DNA of 64,000 bases, taken from assembly GCF_034676705.1 (NCBI RefSeq), contig NZ_JAUCBS010000002.1, positions 258,001-322,000 on the forward strand, read 5' to 3'. A program made the translations under genes and the position numbers. Of this stretch, positions 36,601 through 44,549 are shown piece by piece. The DNA comes from Gemmobacter sp. GTDB taxonomy: Bacteria; Pseudomonadota; Alphaproteobacteria; Rhodobacterales; Rhodobacteraceae. Positions within the stretch are counted from its first letter, which is position 1; the number at the start of each line of letters is the position of its first letter. Under the pieces are notes generated by a model. It made no database searches and had not been told where the DNA came from. It was given only the letters and a program-made list of their open reading frames with translations.

Positions 36601-36623
36601 TTGACAACCACCAGATCTGTGGC
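36601..36623 (+). promoter_or_regulatory. promoter -35 box with overlapping operator-like inverted repeat
   Basis: A consensus TTGACA lies at 36601-36606, 6 bp after the stop of the upstream gene. It is followed by CCA-c-CAGATCTG-TGG (36609-36623), an almost perfect inverted repeat around the palindrome CAGATCTG. The local sequence is AT-rich. No strong -10 box is seen at 17 bp spacing. Confidence 0.5.
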
Positions 36624-36652
36624 AGCTTGAGCTTAACGGCAACGCAATGAAA

Positions 36653-36790
36653 GGAGGTGGTCCAGTGTCGAGAGTGATATTGGAGAGAGGTGTCGGGACA
36701 GTCAGGGGGGCCGTGGCCTAAGGGCAATCCCAAGGGTCGTAAACCCTGGCTGGGACGGTTTTCGCCAAGTGCCCTAACCGGACCATCTCC
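36653..36790 (+). ncRNA. structured RNA element enclosing a small ORF (undescribed)
   Basis: The bases pair in nested fashion. GGAGGTGGTCC (36653-36663) pairs with GGACCATCTCC (36780-36790), 11 bp with one G-U. AGGGCA (36721-36726) pairs with TGCCCT (36770-36775). An inner arm CCCA/TGGG (36729-36732 with 36751-36754) stacks on AGGGT/ACCCT (36733-36737 with 36743-36747). The outermost helix contains the Shine-Dalgarno of the small ORF, so folding would block its translation. It lies between a promoter-like box and a strong terminator. I do not recognise it as a known RNA family. Pairings were found by eye. Confidence 0.6.
36665..36721 (+). CDS. small ORF, 18 codons (possible leader peptide)
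   Basis: GTG start seven bases after the ideal Shine-Dalgarno AAAGGAGGTG (36650-36659), reading VSRVILERGVGTVRGAVA and ending TAA. An in-frame ATG at 36647 would add six residues, but the Shine-Dalgarno placement favours the GTG. The perfect complement to the 16S rRNA 3' end is exceptional for this window and argues that the ORF is really translated. It has no run of one amino acid of the classic attenuator kind. It overlaps the 5' half of the structured RNA. Confidence 0.55.
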   Translation: MSRVILERGVGTVRGAVA

Positions 36791-36800
36791 GTAGATCTCG

Positions 36801-36836
36801 GAAAGGGTTGCGCCCCGGCGCAACCCTTTCTCTTTT
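36801..36836 (+). terminator. strong rho-independent terminator
   Basis: A perfect 12-bp stem GAAAGGGTTGCG / CGCAACCCTTTC with a CCCCGG loop, followed by TCTTTT. It closes the small-ORF/structured-RNA unit 41 bp before the next gene. Confidence 0.9.
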
Positions 36837-36876
36837 GCCCCTTCCCATTCCTGCGCCCCGCAGGCACAACTGCGCC

Positions 36877-37329
36877 ATGCCACGCCTTCGCCCCCGCTAT
36901 TGGGAAACCGTCCCGCTTGCCCGCATGACCCCCCAGGAATGGGAGGCCTTGTGCGACGGCTGCGGCAAATGCTGCCTGAACAAGATCGAATTCGAAGATA
37001 CCGGCGAGGTAGCCTTTACCCGCCTGGCCTGCCGCCTGCTGGATGGCCAGACCTGCCGCTGCACGCAATATCCAATCCGCCACCAGTTCGTGCCCGATTG
37101 CGTCACCCTGACGCCGGCCAAGCTGCCCGACATCGCCTATTGGCTGCCCCGGACCTGCGCCTATCGGCTGCTGCACGAAGGCAAGCCGTTGCCCGACTGG
37201 CATCCGCTGCTCACCGGCGACCCCGATTCGGTCCACAAGGCCGGCGCCTCGGTCCAGGGCTGGACCCTGCCGGAATTCGAGGTCGATGAGGACGACTGGG
37301 AAGACTACATCATCGAGGAGACGCCCTGA
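36877..37329 (+). CDS. YcgN-family cysteine-cluster protein
   Basis: 150 residues with LCDGCGKCCLNKIEFEDTG (about 25-43), ACRLLDGQTCRCTQYP, VPDCVTLTP and RTCAYRLLHEG. These are the conserved Cys motifs of the YcgN/UPF0260 family, which probably bind metal or an Fe-S cluster. The function is unknown. No convincing Shine-Dalgarno precedes the ATG, and a terminator ends only 41 bp upstream, so expression may depend on read-through. It overlaps ltaE by one base (TGATG). Confidence 0.9.
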   Translation: MPRLRPRYWETVPLARMTPQEWEALCDGCGKCCLNKIEFEDTGEVAFTRLACRLLDGQTCRCTQYPIRHQFVPDCVTLTPAKLPDIAYWLPRTCAYRLLHEGKPLPDWHPLLTGDPDSVHKAGASVQGWTLPEFEVDEDDWEDYIIEETP

Positions 37330-38345
37330 TGTTCTTTGCCTCCGACAATGGCGCCCCCTGCCCGGCCCCGGTGATGCAGGCGCTGATGCGCGCCAATGAC
37401 GGCCCGGCAATGCCCTATGGCAACGATTCCTTCACCACCGCCGCCGCCGACCGGATTCGCACCGTGCTGGAGGCGCCGCAGGCGGCCGTCCATTTCGTCG
37501 CCACCGGCACGGCGGCCAATGCGCTGGCGCTGGCCACGCTCTGCCCGCCCTGGGGGGCGATCTTCTGCCACGATCTGGCACATGTGCAGAACGACGAATG
37601 CGGCGCACCCGAGTTTTTCAGCAATGCCAAGCTGCTGACCGTCGGTGGCGACCATGCCCGCATGACGCCTGCCGCGCTGGATGCTCGCATCCGCGATCAG
37701 GGCAGCCGCGTGGTGCATTCCGTGCAGCCCGGCGCCGTCACCCTGACCAACGTGACCGAGGCGGGCACCGTCTATTCCCCCGCCGAAACCGCCGCGCTGG
37801 CCGACGTGGCCCATGCCCATGGCCTGCCGGTGCATCTGGATGGCGCCCGGTTTTCCAACGCCGTGGCCGCCACCGGCGCCACCCCGGCCGAGCTGACCTG
37901 GAAGGCCGGCATTGATGCCCTGTCCTTCGGCGGCACCAAGGGCGGGCTGCTGGGCGCCGAGGCGGTGGTATTCTTCGACCCTGCACGCGCCTGGGAATTC
38001 GAGCTGCGCCGCAAGCGCGGCGGGCATCTGTTTTCCAAGAACCGCTATCTGGCGGCCCAGTTCGACGGCTGGCTGGATGGCGGCCTGTGGCTGGATCTGG
38101 CCCGCCACGCCAATGCCATGGCCGCCCGGCTGGCCAGCGGCATTTCTGCCATCGCCGGCGCTGCGCTGGTTCACCCGACGCAGGCCAACATCGTCTTTGC
38201 CACCCTGCCTCAGGCAGCGCATGACCGTCTCAAGGCCGCCGGGGCGCGCTACTACGACATGGGCCAAGGCCGTGCCCGGCTGGTCACCAGCTGGGCAACC
38301 ACGGCATCCGACGTCGACGCCTTCCTGGCCCACGCCCGGGGCTGA
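37329..38345 (+). CDS. ltaE: low-specificity L-threonine aldolase
   Basis: 338 residues, fold-type I PLP enzyme. The PLP Lys is Lys204 in SFGGTKGGLLGAE. Other marks are MPYGNDSFT near residue 22, HFVATGTAANALALA, and VHLDGARFSNAV. It splits L-threonine (and allo-threonine) to glycine and acetaldehyde. It shares a transcript with the YcgN-family gene and is followed by cassette copy 4. Confidence 0.93.
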   Translation: MFFASDNGAPCPAPVMQALMRANDGPAMPYGNDSFTTAAADRIRTVLEAPQAAVHFVATGTAANALALATLCPPWGAIFCHDLAHVQNDECGAPEFFSNAKLLTVGGDHARMTPAALDARIRDQGSRVVHSVQPGAVTLTNVTEAGTVYSPAETAALADVAHAHGLPVHLDGARFSNAVAATGATPAELTWKAGIDALSFGGTKGGLLGAEAVVFFDPARAWEFELRRKRGGHLFSKNRYLAAQFDGWLDGGLWLDLARHANAMAARLASGISAIAGAALVHPTQANIVFATLPQAAHDRLKAAGARYYDMGQGRARLVTSWATTASDVDAFLAHARG

Positions 38346-38422
38346 TCCCTTTCATCTTGCCGAAAATACCCTCGGGGGGAGGTGCCGGCCCTTGCCGGCA
38401 CCCGGGGGGCAGACAGCCCCCC
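38346..38422 (+). repeat. intergenic 3'-end cassette, copy 4
   Basis: It begins one base after the ltaE stop: CCCTTTCATCTTGCC, then GAAAATACCCTCGGGGGG. Two hairpins follow: GGTGCCGGC-cctt-GCCGGCACC (38381-38402) and GGGGGGC-agaca-GCCCCCC (38404-38422). It also faces the 3' end of a minus-strand gene, so it can serve both. Confidence 0.72.
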
Positions 38423-38429
38423 GTCCACC

Positions 38430-39368
38430 TCAGCCACCCGCGACCTCGGGTTCCGGTTCAGACACCGGCACCGGAACGGCATTGGGCAAACGCAGACGCA
38501 ACCGCTTGATCCGGCGGGGTTCGGCATCCACCACCTCGATCTGGGCGCCGTTTTCATGCGGCACCACCTCGCCCCGCGCCGGCACCCGGCCCGCGCGCAG
38601 GTAAACCAGCCCGCCCAGCGTGTCGATGTCCTGATCGTCGTCCGACACCCGCAGCCGCTGACCGATGGCGGCCTCCACCTCGTCCAGCGGGGCCATGGCC
38701 TGAATCAGCCAGACACCCGGCTTTTCCTCGGTCCACAGGGCCGATTCCTCGGTATCGTGTTCATCGGAAATATCGCCGACCACGGTTTCCAGCAGATCCT
38801 CGATGGTGACCAGCCCGTCGACCCCGCCATATTCGTCAATCACCAACGCCATATGCGCCCGTTCGGTCTGCATCTTTTGCAGCAGCACGGTCAGCGGCAT
38901 CGACGGTGGGGCATAGAGCAGCGGGCGCAACAGCTTGCGCAGGCTGAAGCGGCCGTTTCCGGTGCCAAATCCATAGGTCAGCGCCAGATCCTTCAGCGTC
39001 ACCACGCCTTGCGGATGGTCCAGCGACCCCTTGTAGACCGGCAGGCGCGAAAATCCGTGTTCGCGGAACACTTCGGCCAGTTCATCGCGGCCGATGGTCA
39101 CGGGAACGGCGACGATATCCACCTTGGGAATCGCCACATCATCCACGCGAAGCCGCCGAAGATTGGAAATGCCGGGCAACGAAATGGGCGCGGCGTGGCC
39201 TGCGGAAGTGCTGGACGCGGGGGCATGACCCGATGCCGCCTCCGCCTTGACCGCATCGTGAGCCGCCTTGCGAAACAGGCGGCTGAAAAGCCCGACCGAT
39301 CGTCTCTGGTCGGGGTCGGCTTGTGGCGCGCCCTGCGCTGCCGTCAAGCCATCGGTGCTACTGCCCAT
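38430..39368 (-). CDS. CBS-domain protein of the YbeX/CorC (hemolysin C) family
   Basis: 312 residues. Two CBS domains (about 75-200) contain VAIPKVDIVAVPV, HGFSRLPVYKG and MALVIDEYGGVDGLVTIEDLLETVVGD, and a CorC_HlyC C-terminal domain (about 230-300) follows. No membrane domain is present. The family is linked to Mg2+/Co2+ resistance and, with YbeY/YbeZ, to ribosome quality. The ATG at 39368 follows AAAGGA. It is the last gene of the phoH-ybeY-ybeX-like order. Confidence 0.92.
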   Translation of the reverse strand: MGSSTDGLTAAQGAPQADPDQRRSVGLFSRLFRKAAHDAVKAEAASGHAPASSTSAGHAAPISLPGISNLRRLRVDDVAIPKVDIVAVPVTIGRDELAEVFREHGFSRLPVYKGSLDHPQGVVTLKDLALTYGFGTGNGRFSLRKLLRPLLYAPPSMPLTVLLQKMQTERAHMALVIDEYGGVDGLVTIEDLLETVVGDISDEHDTEESALWTEEKPGVWLIQAMAPLDEVEAAIGQRLRVSDDDQDIDTLGGLVYLRAGRVPARGEVVPHENGAQIEVVDAEPRRIKRLRLRLPNAVPVPVSEPEPEVAGG

Positions 39369-39409
39369 CGGTCCTTTCCGAAAAACCCGGCGCCAGACTG
39401 CGCCATGTT

Positions 39410-39925
39410 TCAATATGGGTTCGAGATGCCCAGTCTGGCAAGAGCGCGGATCTCGATTCCCTCCATCAGCGCGGCATCTTCCTCGGTTTCGTGGTCATAG
39501 CCCAGCAGGTGCAGCACGCCATGCGCCACCAGATGCGTCACATGGTCGGCAAAGGGCTTGCGCTGCTCCGCCGCCTCGGCCTGGCAGACCCCCCAGGCGA
39601 TGGCAATATCACCCAGTTCCTCGGGGTCGTCCGAATCGCCCGGCTCGGGCAGATCGGGGGCCTCGCCCGCCATCTCGGGCGCCCGTTCCTCGGATGGCCA
39701 GGACAGCACGTTGGTGGGCTTGGGCTTGCCGCGGAAATCGGCGTTCAGGTCCGCGATCCGGGCATCGTCGCACCCCATCACGCAGATCACAAAGCCCGTG
39801 GCGGGCAGCCCCAGTTCCGCCAGCACCGCTTGCGCGGCGCGTTCGGACATGGCGTCAAGCCCCGCCGTTTCCCAGCGGGGCTCCTCGATCACGATATCAA
39901 CCAGATTCTCCATCGGCGCGGTCAT
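39410..39925 (-). CDS. ybeY: endoribonuclease YbeY (16S rRNA maturation)
   Basis: 171 residues. The zinc motif is HGVLHLLGYDH with His135, His139 and His145. TNVLSWPSEE near 71-80 is also typical. YbeY is a metal-dependent endoribonuclease needed for 16S rRNA 3'-end maturation and ribosome quality control. The start (ATG at 39925, or 39913 for a form 4 residues shorter) overlaps the phoH gene end by up to 29 bp, so translation is coupled. Confidence 0.96.
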   Translation of the reverse strand: MTAPMENLVDIVIEEPRWETAGLDAMSERAAQAVLAELGLPATGFVICVMGCDDARIADLNADFRGKPKPTNVLSWPSEERAPEMAGEAPDLPEPGDSDDPEELGDIAIAWGVCQAEAAEQRKPFADHVTHLVAHGVLHLLGYDHETEEDAALMEGIEIRALARLGISNPY

Positions 39926-40952
39926 ACGCTTCGATGATGCGGGCCACAAGCGGGTGGCGCACCACGTCCTTGGCATCGAAATAGTTGAAGCTGACGCCCT
40001 TGACCCCCTTGAGGATCCGTTCGGCATCGGCCAGCCCGCTGGCGGTGCCGCGCGGCAGGTCCACCTGCGTGCGGTCGCCGGTGATCACCATGCGGCTGCC
40101 TTCGCCCAGACGGGTCAGGAACATCTTCATCTGCATGGTGGTGGCGTTCTGCGCCTCGTCCAGCACGACGAAGGCATTCGACAGCGTGCGCCCGCGCATG
40201 AAGGCCAGCGGCGCAATCTCGATCCGCTTGTCCAGCATCAGCTTTTCCACCTGCTTGCTGGGCAGGAAGTCGTTCAGCGCGTCATATAGCGGCTGCATGT
40301 AGGGATCGACTTTTTCCTTCATGTCGCCAGGAAGGAAGCCCAGCCGTTCGCCCGCCTCGACCGCGGGGCGCGACAGGACGATCTTTTCCACCTGCCCGCC
40401 GATCAGCATGGTCACGCCGACGGCGACCGCCAGATAGGTCTTGCCGGTGCCGGCCGGGCCGATGCCAAAGGCCATCTCGTGCTTGAACAGATTGGCGACA
40501 TAGGCCTTCTGCGCCTCGGTCCGGGGTTCGACGGGTTTCTTGCGGGTCCGCAACTCGAACCCGGCGGCACTGAACATTTCCAGCTGGTCATCGCTGCGCA
40601 CCGGGGCGGCCAGCCCGCCAAGGCCCAGCCGCAACGCGCCGTCGATATCGCCAGCCGCCAGGTTGCGGCCCTGTTCCAGCCGCGCATACAACCCCTGCAA
40701 CACCGATGCTGCCTGCGCCCGGGCGCCCGCCTCTCCCACCACGGCCAGCCGGTTGCCACGTCGCAGGATGTGGACGCCGGTGGCCTGTTCGATCCGGGCA
40801 AGGTTGCGGTCATATTCGCCGCAAAGCCCGATCAGAAGCCGGTTGTCGGGAAATTCCAGAACCGTTTCGACTGTATCGTCGGAGCGGGGCGGGGGTGTCA
40901 GCGCGCTGATGCCCAAACGGGTCTCCTTGTCGTCGTCAGGGTTGTCACTCAT
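39897..40952 (-). CDS. ybeZ: PhoH-like ATPase (YbeZ)
   Basis: 351 residues. An N-terminal KH-like region (about 30-115) is followed by the P-loop ATPase domain with Walker A GPAGTGKT (165-172), the Walker B-like VVLDEAQNA, and VITGDRTQVDLP. It is thought to assist YbeY with RNA. The classic miaB-ybeZ-ybeY-ybeX order is kept here, except that two envelope genes and a terminator separate miaB from ybeZ. Confidence 0.95.
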   Translation of the reverse strand: MSDNPDDDKETRLGISALTPPPRSDDTVETVLEFPDNRLLIGLCGEYDRNLARIEQATGVHILRRGNRLAVVGEAGARAQAASVLQGLYARLEQGRNLAAGDIDGALRLGLGGLAAPVRSDDQLEMFSAAGFELRTRKKPVEPRTEAQKAYVANLFKHEMAFGIGPAGTGKTYLAVAVGVTMLIGGQVEKIVLSRPAVEAGERLGFLPGDMKEKVDPYMQPLYDALNDFLPSKQVEKLMLDKRIEIAPLAFMRGRTLSNAFVVLDEAQNATTMQMKMFLTRLGEGSRMVITGDRTQVDLPRGTASGLADAERILKGVKGVSFNYFDAKDVVRHPLVARIIEAYDRADGESG

Positions 40953-41066
40953 GGCTCAAGTCTGCGCCCGTCGCGGCCTTGCAGCAAGCGGGGTTCGCGG
41001 GACAGTGCAAGTTTGGGCGGCATTTGCGCATCCTGTGTGACAGTTCTGCCTGTTTTGCAGACAAAA

Positions 41067-41092
41067 GGGGCCGCAGCTTGCGCTGCGGCCCC
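41067..41092 (-). terminator. rho-independent terminator of the lipoprotein gene
   Basis: A perfect 11-bp stem GGGGCCGCAGC / GCTGCGGCCCC with a 4-nt loop, followed on the minus strand by TTTTGT. It separates the envelope pair from the phoH operon. Confidence 0.85.
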
Positions 41093-41113
41093 CGGGAATC
41101 GGTCAATACACGG

Positions 41114-41479
41114 TCAGTTCGACCCGCGCATCCGCCCGCGCGTGGGCGCCCAGTCGCGCAGGCCGGCGTTGGGCGACTGATAGTTGCCCACCACGGCCCC
41201 CGGCGGGTAGTGGCTGTTGCACACATTGGCCATGCCCGTTGCCGGATCGAAGCGGGGCGAGGAATAGCCCTCGACCCCGTCGTCGATGATCCAGTTCTGG
41301 CAGCCGTCCGGGTCATAGGCGATGGCGGCGCGCTGGTCGGGAATGCGCGTCTTGTCCCAGCCGCGATCCTCGGCGACGGCGATGTAGCTGTTCGGCTGGC
41401 CATCATGCGGTGCCAGGCCGCAGCCCGACACGACCAGAGCGGCAAGAAGGCTGGCGCCTGCGAAAGGTTTGATCATCAT
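41114..41479 (-). CDS. small lipoprotein with a DPDGCxxW motif
   Basis: 121 residues (two adjacent ATG). A lipoprotein signal with lipobox VVSGC puts the lipid-modified Cys near residue 20. The mature part contains DPDGCQNWIIDDGVEGY, then PRFDPATGMANVC. The same pattern occurs in the N-terminal part of the OmpA-like protein encoded just upstream, so the two are paralogous in this segment. It probably sits in the outer membrane facing the periplasm. No named family was recognised. Confidence 0.75.
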   Translation of the reverse strand: MMIKPFAGASLLAALVVSGCGLAPHDGQPNSYIAVAEDRGWDKTRIPDQRAAIAYDPDGCQNWIIDDGVEGYSSPRFDPATGMANVCNSHYPPGAVVGNYQSPNAGLRDWAPTRGRMRGSN

Positions 41480-41484
41480 TCTGG

Positions 41485-42105
41485 TCACCACCGATAGCAG
41501 ACGATTTCGACGCGGCGGTTCTGCTGCATGCCGGCCGCAGTTCCGTTGGTCGCGCGCGGCTGGCGTTCGCCCAGCCATTCCACCCGCTCGACCGAGGCAC
41601 CGATGGATTCGGCCACGGCCGCCACGGCCTTGGCGCGGCGCATCGACAGGTTCATGTTGTATTCATCCGAAGCGCGGCTGTCGGTATGGCCATAGATGGC
41701 ATAGCCAAAGGCGCCATGGGTGCGGAAGATGTGTTCCAGCCGCGACCTGCCATTCGCCGTCAGCTTGGCGCTGTCGGTGGCGAACAGGGTGTCGGTGGGT
41801 TCCACCGCGCAGGTGTTCTTTTTCAGGCAGACCGCGCGGCCCGTCTTGGGATCGCGGCGCGGCACCATGTAGCCTTCCAGCCCGCCATCGGCCCACCAGT
41901 GCATGCACCCGTCGGGGTCAATCCACAGCCCCCAGTCGATGCGCCCGGTCTGGCGCGGCTTGCCATCCGGCCCGAATGTTTCGGCGGTGGCCGGGTTATA
42001 GACGCCACCGGATTGCGCCATGACCTCGGTCCCCGACACCAGCCCGCCGGCCAGCACCAGAGCCCCGGCCAACAGCCGCAGCGTTTCGGAAATCCTCCGT
42101 CTCAC
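41485..42105 (-). CDS. OmpA-like peptidoglycan-binding protein
   Basis: 206 residues from a GTG preceded by AGGGGG; a GTG 33 bp further upstream is also possible. A signal peptide comes first (LAGALVLAGGLVSGTEVMAQ). Next is a segment DPDGCMHWWADGGLEGY...PRRDPKTGRAVC shared with the neighbouring lipoprotein. The OmpA C-terminal domain follows, with YGHTDSRASDEYN, LSMRRAKAVA, GERQP and NRRVEIV. It binds peptidoglycan in the periplasm. It is encoded between miaB and the lipoprotein gene, 5 bp from the latter. Confidence 0.88.
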   Translation of the reverse strand: MRRRISETLRLLAGALVLAGGLVSGTEVMAQSGGVYNPATAETFGPDGKPRQTGRIDWGLWIDPDGCMHWWADGGLEGYMVPRRDPKTGRAVCLKKNTCAVEPTDTLFATDSAKLTANGRSRLEHIFRTHGAFGYAIYGHTDSRASDEYNMNLSMRRAKAVAAVAESIGASVERVEWLGERQPRATNGTAAGMQQNRRVEIVCYRW

Positions 42106-42228
42106 GGCAAATGTCCCCCTTTGTATATCTGCAGACACGTTTACCCCGCCGTCAGAATTGACGTTCGTGTTACCGAAAGTCCAGCGGTTTCTGCGGTTTG
42201 CAAGGGCGGGAACACAGACTGTCGCGGA

Positions 42229-43545
42229 TCAGGCGACGATGCGGACCCCTGCAAGCGAGTTCGGCGCCGCCGCGGTGATGCGCACCCGCACCAGTTCGCC
42301 AACCTTGCCATCCGGGTCATCGACATGCACGGCATGCAGGTGATCGGACTTGCCCGACATCTGGCCCGGCAGGCGGCCGGGCTTTTCATACAGCACCCCG
42401 ACCTCGCGCCCGACCATGGATTGCTGGCAGGCACGCTGCTGTTCGGTCAGCAGGGCTTGCAGGCGATGCAGCCGGTCATCGGCGATCTCGGGGGCCACCG
42501 GGGTTTTTTCGGCGGCCGGCGTGCCGGGCCGGGCGGAATACTTGAACGAATAGGCCATGCCGTAGCCAACCGCGCGCACCAGATCCATCGTCGCCTGGAA
42601 ATCGGCATCGGTTTCGCCCGGGAAGCCGACAATGAAGTCCGAAGTCAGGACGATATCGGGCCGCGCCGCGCGGATCCGCTCGATCAGGCGCAGATAGTGT
42701 TCGGCGGTATGCTTGCGGTTCATCGCCTTGAGGATACGGTCGGATCCCGACTGCACCGGCAGGTGCAGATAGGGCATCAACGCCGGGCAATCGCCATGGG
42801 CCGCGATCAGGTCATCGTCCATGTCATTGGGGTGGCTGGTGGTATAACGGATGCGGGCAATCCCCTCGATCCCCGCCATCTCGCGCACCAGCCAGCCCAG
42901 ACCCCGCCCCTTGGCATCGCCGTGCCAGGCGTTGACATTCTGGCCCAGCAGGGTCAGGTCGCGCACCCCGCGCGCGGCCAGGTCGCGCGCCTCGGACATC
43001 AGGCGTTCCACCGGGCGGCTGACCTCGGCCCCGCGGGTATAGGGCACGACGCAAAAGGCGCAGAACTTGTCGCAGCCTTCCTGCACCGTCAGAAAGGCCG
43101 AAGGCGCGGACCGCGTGCGCAGCTTGGGCAGGTGGTCGAACTTGTCTTCGGGCGGAAAGTCGGTATCCAGCGCCTTCTGCCCCTCATCCACCCGTTTCAG
43201 CATCTCGGGCAGGCGGTGATAGGCCTGCGGGCCGACCACCAGATCGACCAGCGGCATGCGGCGCTGGATCTCGGCCCCCTCGGCCTGGGCGACGCAGCCG
43301 GCAACGCCGATCTTCAGGTCCGGGTTCGCCGCCTTGAGCGGCTTCAGCCTGCCAAGGTCGGAATAGACCTTTTCCGCCGCCTTTTCCCGGATATGGCAGG
43401 TGTTCAGCAGCACCATGTCGGCATCGTCAGCCTTGTCCGTCAGGACATAGCCCTGCGCGCCCAGCGTTTCCGCCATGCGTTCGCTGTCATAGACGTTCAT
43501 CTGGCAGCCGTAGGTCTTGATGAACAGCCGCTTCTGCCCGGTCAT
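42229..43545 (-). CDS. miaB: tRNA-2-methylthio-N6-dimethylallyladenosine synthase
   Basis: 438 residues. The auxiliary-cluster cysteines are Cys14, Cys50 and Cys84. The radical-SAM motif CDKFCAFC has Cys158, Cys162 and Cys165. A TRAM domain lies at the C-terminus. MiaB adds the methylthio group to i6A37 of tRNAs. The ATG at 43545 starts the homologous sequence. It is the head of the miaB-ompA-lipoprotein-phoH-ybeY-ybeX gene order. Confidence 0.97.
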   Translation of the reverse strand: MTGQKRLFIKTYGCQMNVYDSERMAETLGAQGYVLTDKADDADMVLLNTCHIREKAAEKVYSDLGRLKPLKAANPDLKIGVAGCVAQAEGAEIQRRMPLVDLVVGPQAYHRLPEMLKRVDEGQKALDTDFPPEDKFDHLPKLRTRSAPSAFLTVQEGCDKFCAFCVVPYTRGAEVSRPVERLMSEARDLAARGVRDLTLLGQNVNAWHGDAKGRGLGWLVREMAGIEGIARIRYTTSHPNDMDDDLIAAHGDCPALMPYLHLPVQSGSDRILKAMNRKHTAEHYLRLIERIRAARPDIVLTSDFIVGFPGETDADFQATMDLVRAVGYGMAYSFKYSARPGTPAAEKTPVAPEIADDRLHRLQALLTEQQRACQQSMVGREVGVLYEKPGRLPGQMSGKSDHLHAVHVDDPDGKVGELVRVRITAAAPNSLAGVRIVA

Positions 43546-43650
43546 GGTGCCCCCTGGGTTACGGGGGCTGCTTCTACACCCATGGGCGCCCTGCCGCAAC
43601 GCTTGCATCCGCCATGCCCTTGCGCGAGTCTGGCGCGGCCCGCCCCCCGG

Positions 43651-43670
43651 GCAGGCAGGCAGGCAGGCAG
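43651..43670 (+). repeat. tetranucleotide tandem repeat (GCAG)5
   Basis: Five perfect GCAG units end 3 bp before the ATG at 43674 and lie in frame inside a possible N-terminal extension that would start at an ATG at 43614. A change in repeat number would alter the ribosome-binding spacing or the reading frame. Confidence 0.75.
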
Positions 43671-43673
43671 GGC

Positions 43674-44543
43674 ATGACGCACGACAGCATCGGTTCGTTT
43701 CTGGACAAGGCCGCCCCCGCGCTGGCCAAGGCGCCCGGCGCGCTGGTCTTTGCCGAAGACCAGGTCGAGGTGGACACGACCCTGGCCCATGCGCTGAAGC
43801 TGGGGTTCGGCACGGTGGCGCTGTTCGCCGACCCGGACATCGTGGTGGCCGAGGCGATCGCCCCCCGCATCCAGCGCATCGACTGGGACATCCACCGCGA
43901 CGAGGCGGTGCAGACCGCCGTCAACAAGGTGATCGCGGCGGCGCCTGCCGCCTGGCTGCATTACTGCTACAATGCCGAATATCTGTTCTTTCCGTTCTGC
44001 GAAACGCGCAGCGTGGCCGATCTGCTGGCCTTTCACGCCGAAGAACGCCGCGATGCCATGCTGACCTATGTGATCGACCTGTATGCCGGCGATCTGGACC
44101 GTTTCCCCAACGCCGTGTCCCGGGCCGAGGCGCTGCTGGACCGTTCGGGGTATTACGCCCTTGGCCGCCCCGACCCTGCGAACCACAACCACCCCAAGGA
44201 ACGCCAGCTGGATTTCTTTGGCGGCCTGCGCTGGCGGTTCGAGGAACATGTGCCCTGGACCCGCCGCCGGATCGACCGGATCGGGCTGTTCCGGGCGAAA
44301 CCCGACCTGGCCCTGCGCGAGGATCACACCTTCAGCGTCGAGGAATACAACACCTACGCCTGCCCCTGGCACAACAACCTGACGGCGGCGATCTGTTCGT
44401 TCCGCACCGCCAAGGCGCTGCGCACCAATCCGGGGTCGCGCTTTGATATCCACAGCTTTCGCTGGCAGAATTCGGTGCCGTTCCAGTGGCACAGCCAGCA
44501 GCTGATGGATCTGGGCCTGATGGAGCCGGGGCAGTGGTTCTAG
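43674..44543 (+). CDS. conserved protein of unknown function, possibly glycosyltransferase-like
   Basis: 289 residues, soluble. Notable segments are WLHYCYNAEYLFFPFCETRSV (about 100-120), FFGGLRWRFEEHVPW near 185, and YNTYACPWHNNLTAAICSFRT near 235. It resembles the alphaproteobacterial proteins often labelled glycosyltransferase family 2, but I see no clear DxD sugar-nucleotide site, so I give no function. It lies between miaB (divergent) and a pseudouridine synthase gene (convergent). The (GCAG)5 tract directly precedes the start, and the true start could be at 43614. Confidence 0.6.
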   Translation: MTHDSIGSFLDKAAPALAKAPGALVFAEDQVEVDTTLAHALKLGFGTVALFADPDIVVAEAIAPRIQRIDWDIHRDEAVQTAVNKVIAAAPAAWLHYCYNAEYLFFPFCETRSVADLLAFHAEERRDAMLTYVIDLYAGDLDRFPNAVSRAEALLDRSGYYALGRPDPANHNHPKERQLDFFGGLRWRFEEHVPWTRRRIDRIGLFRAKPDLALREDHTFSVEEYNTYACPWHNNLTAAICSFRTAKALRTNPGSRFDIHSFRWQNSVPFQWHSQQLMDLGLMEPGQWF

Positions 44544-44549
44544 GGCGGC

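Noticed and set aside
36640..36800. tmRNA or 4.5S RNA as the identity of the structured element
   Set aside because: The small ORF does not resemble an ssrA tag, no tRNA-like acceptor or T arm is present, and the GGAAG-type SRP loop is absent.
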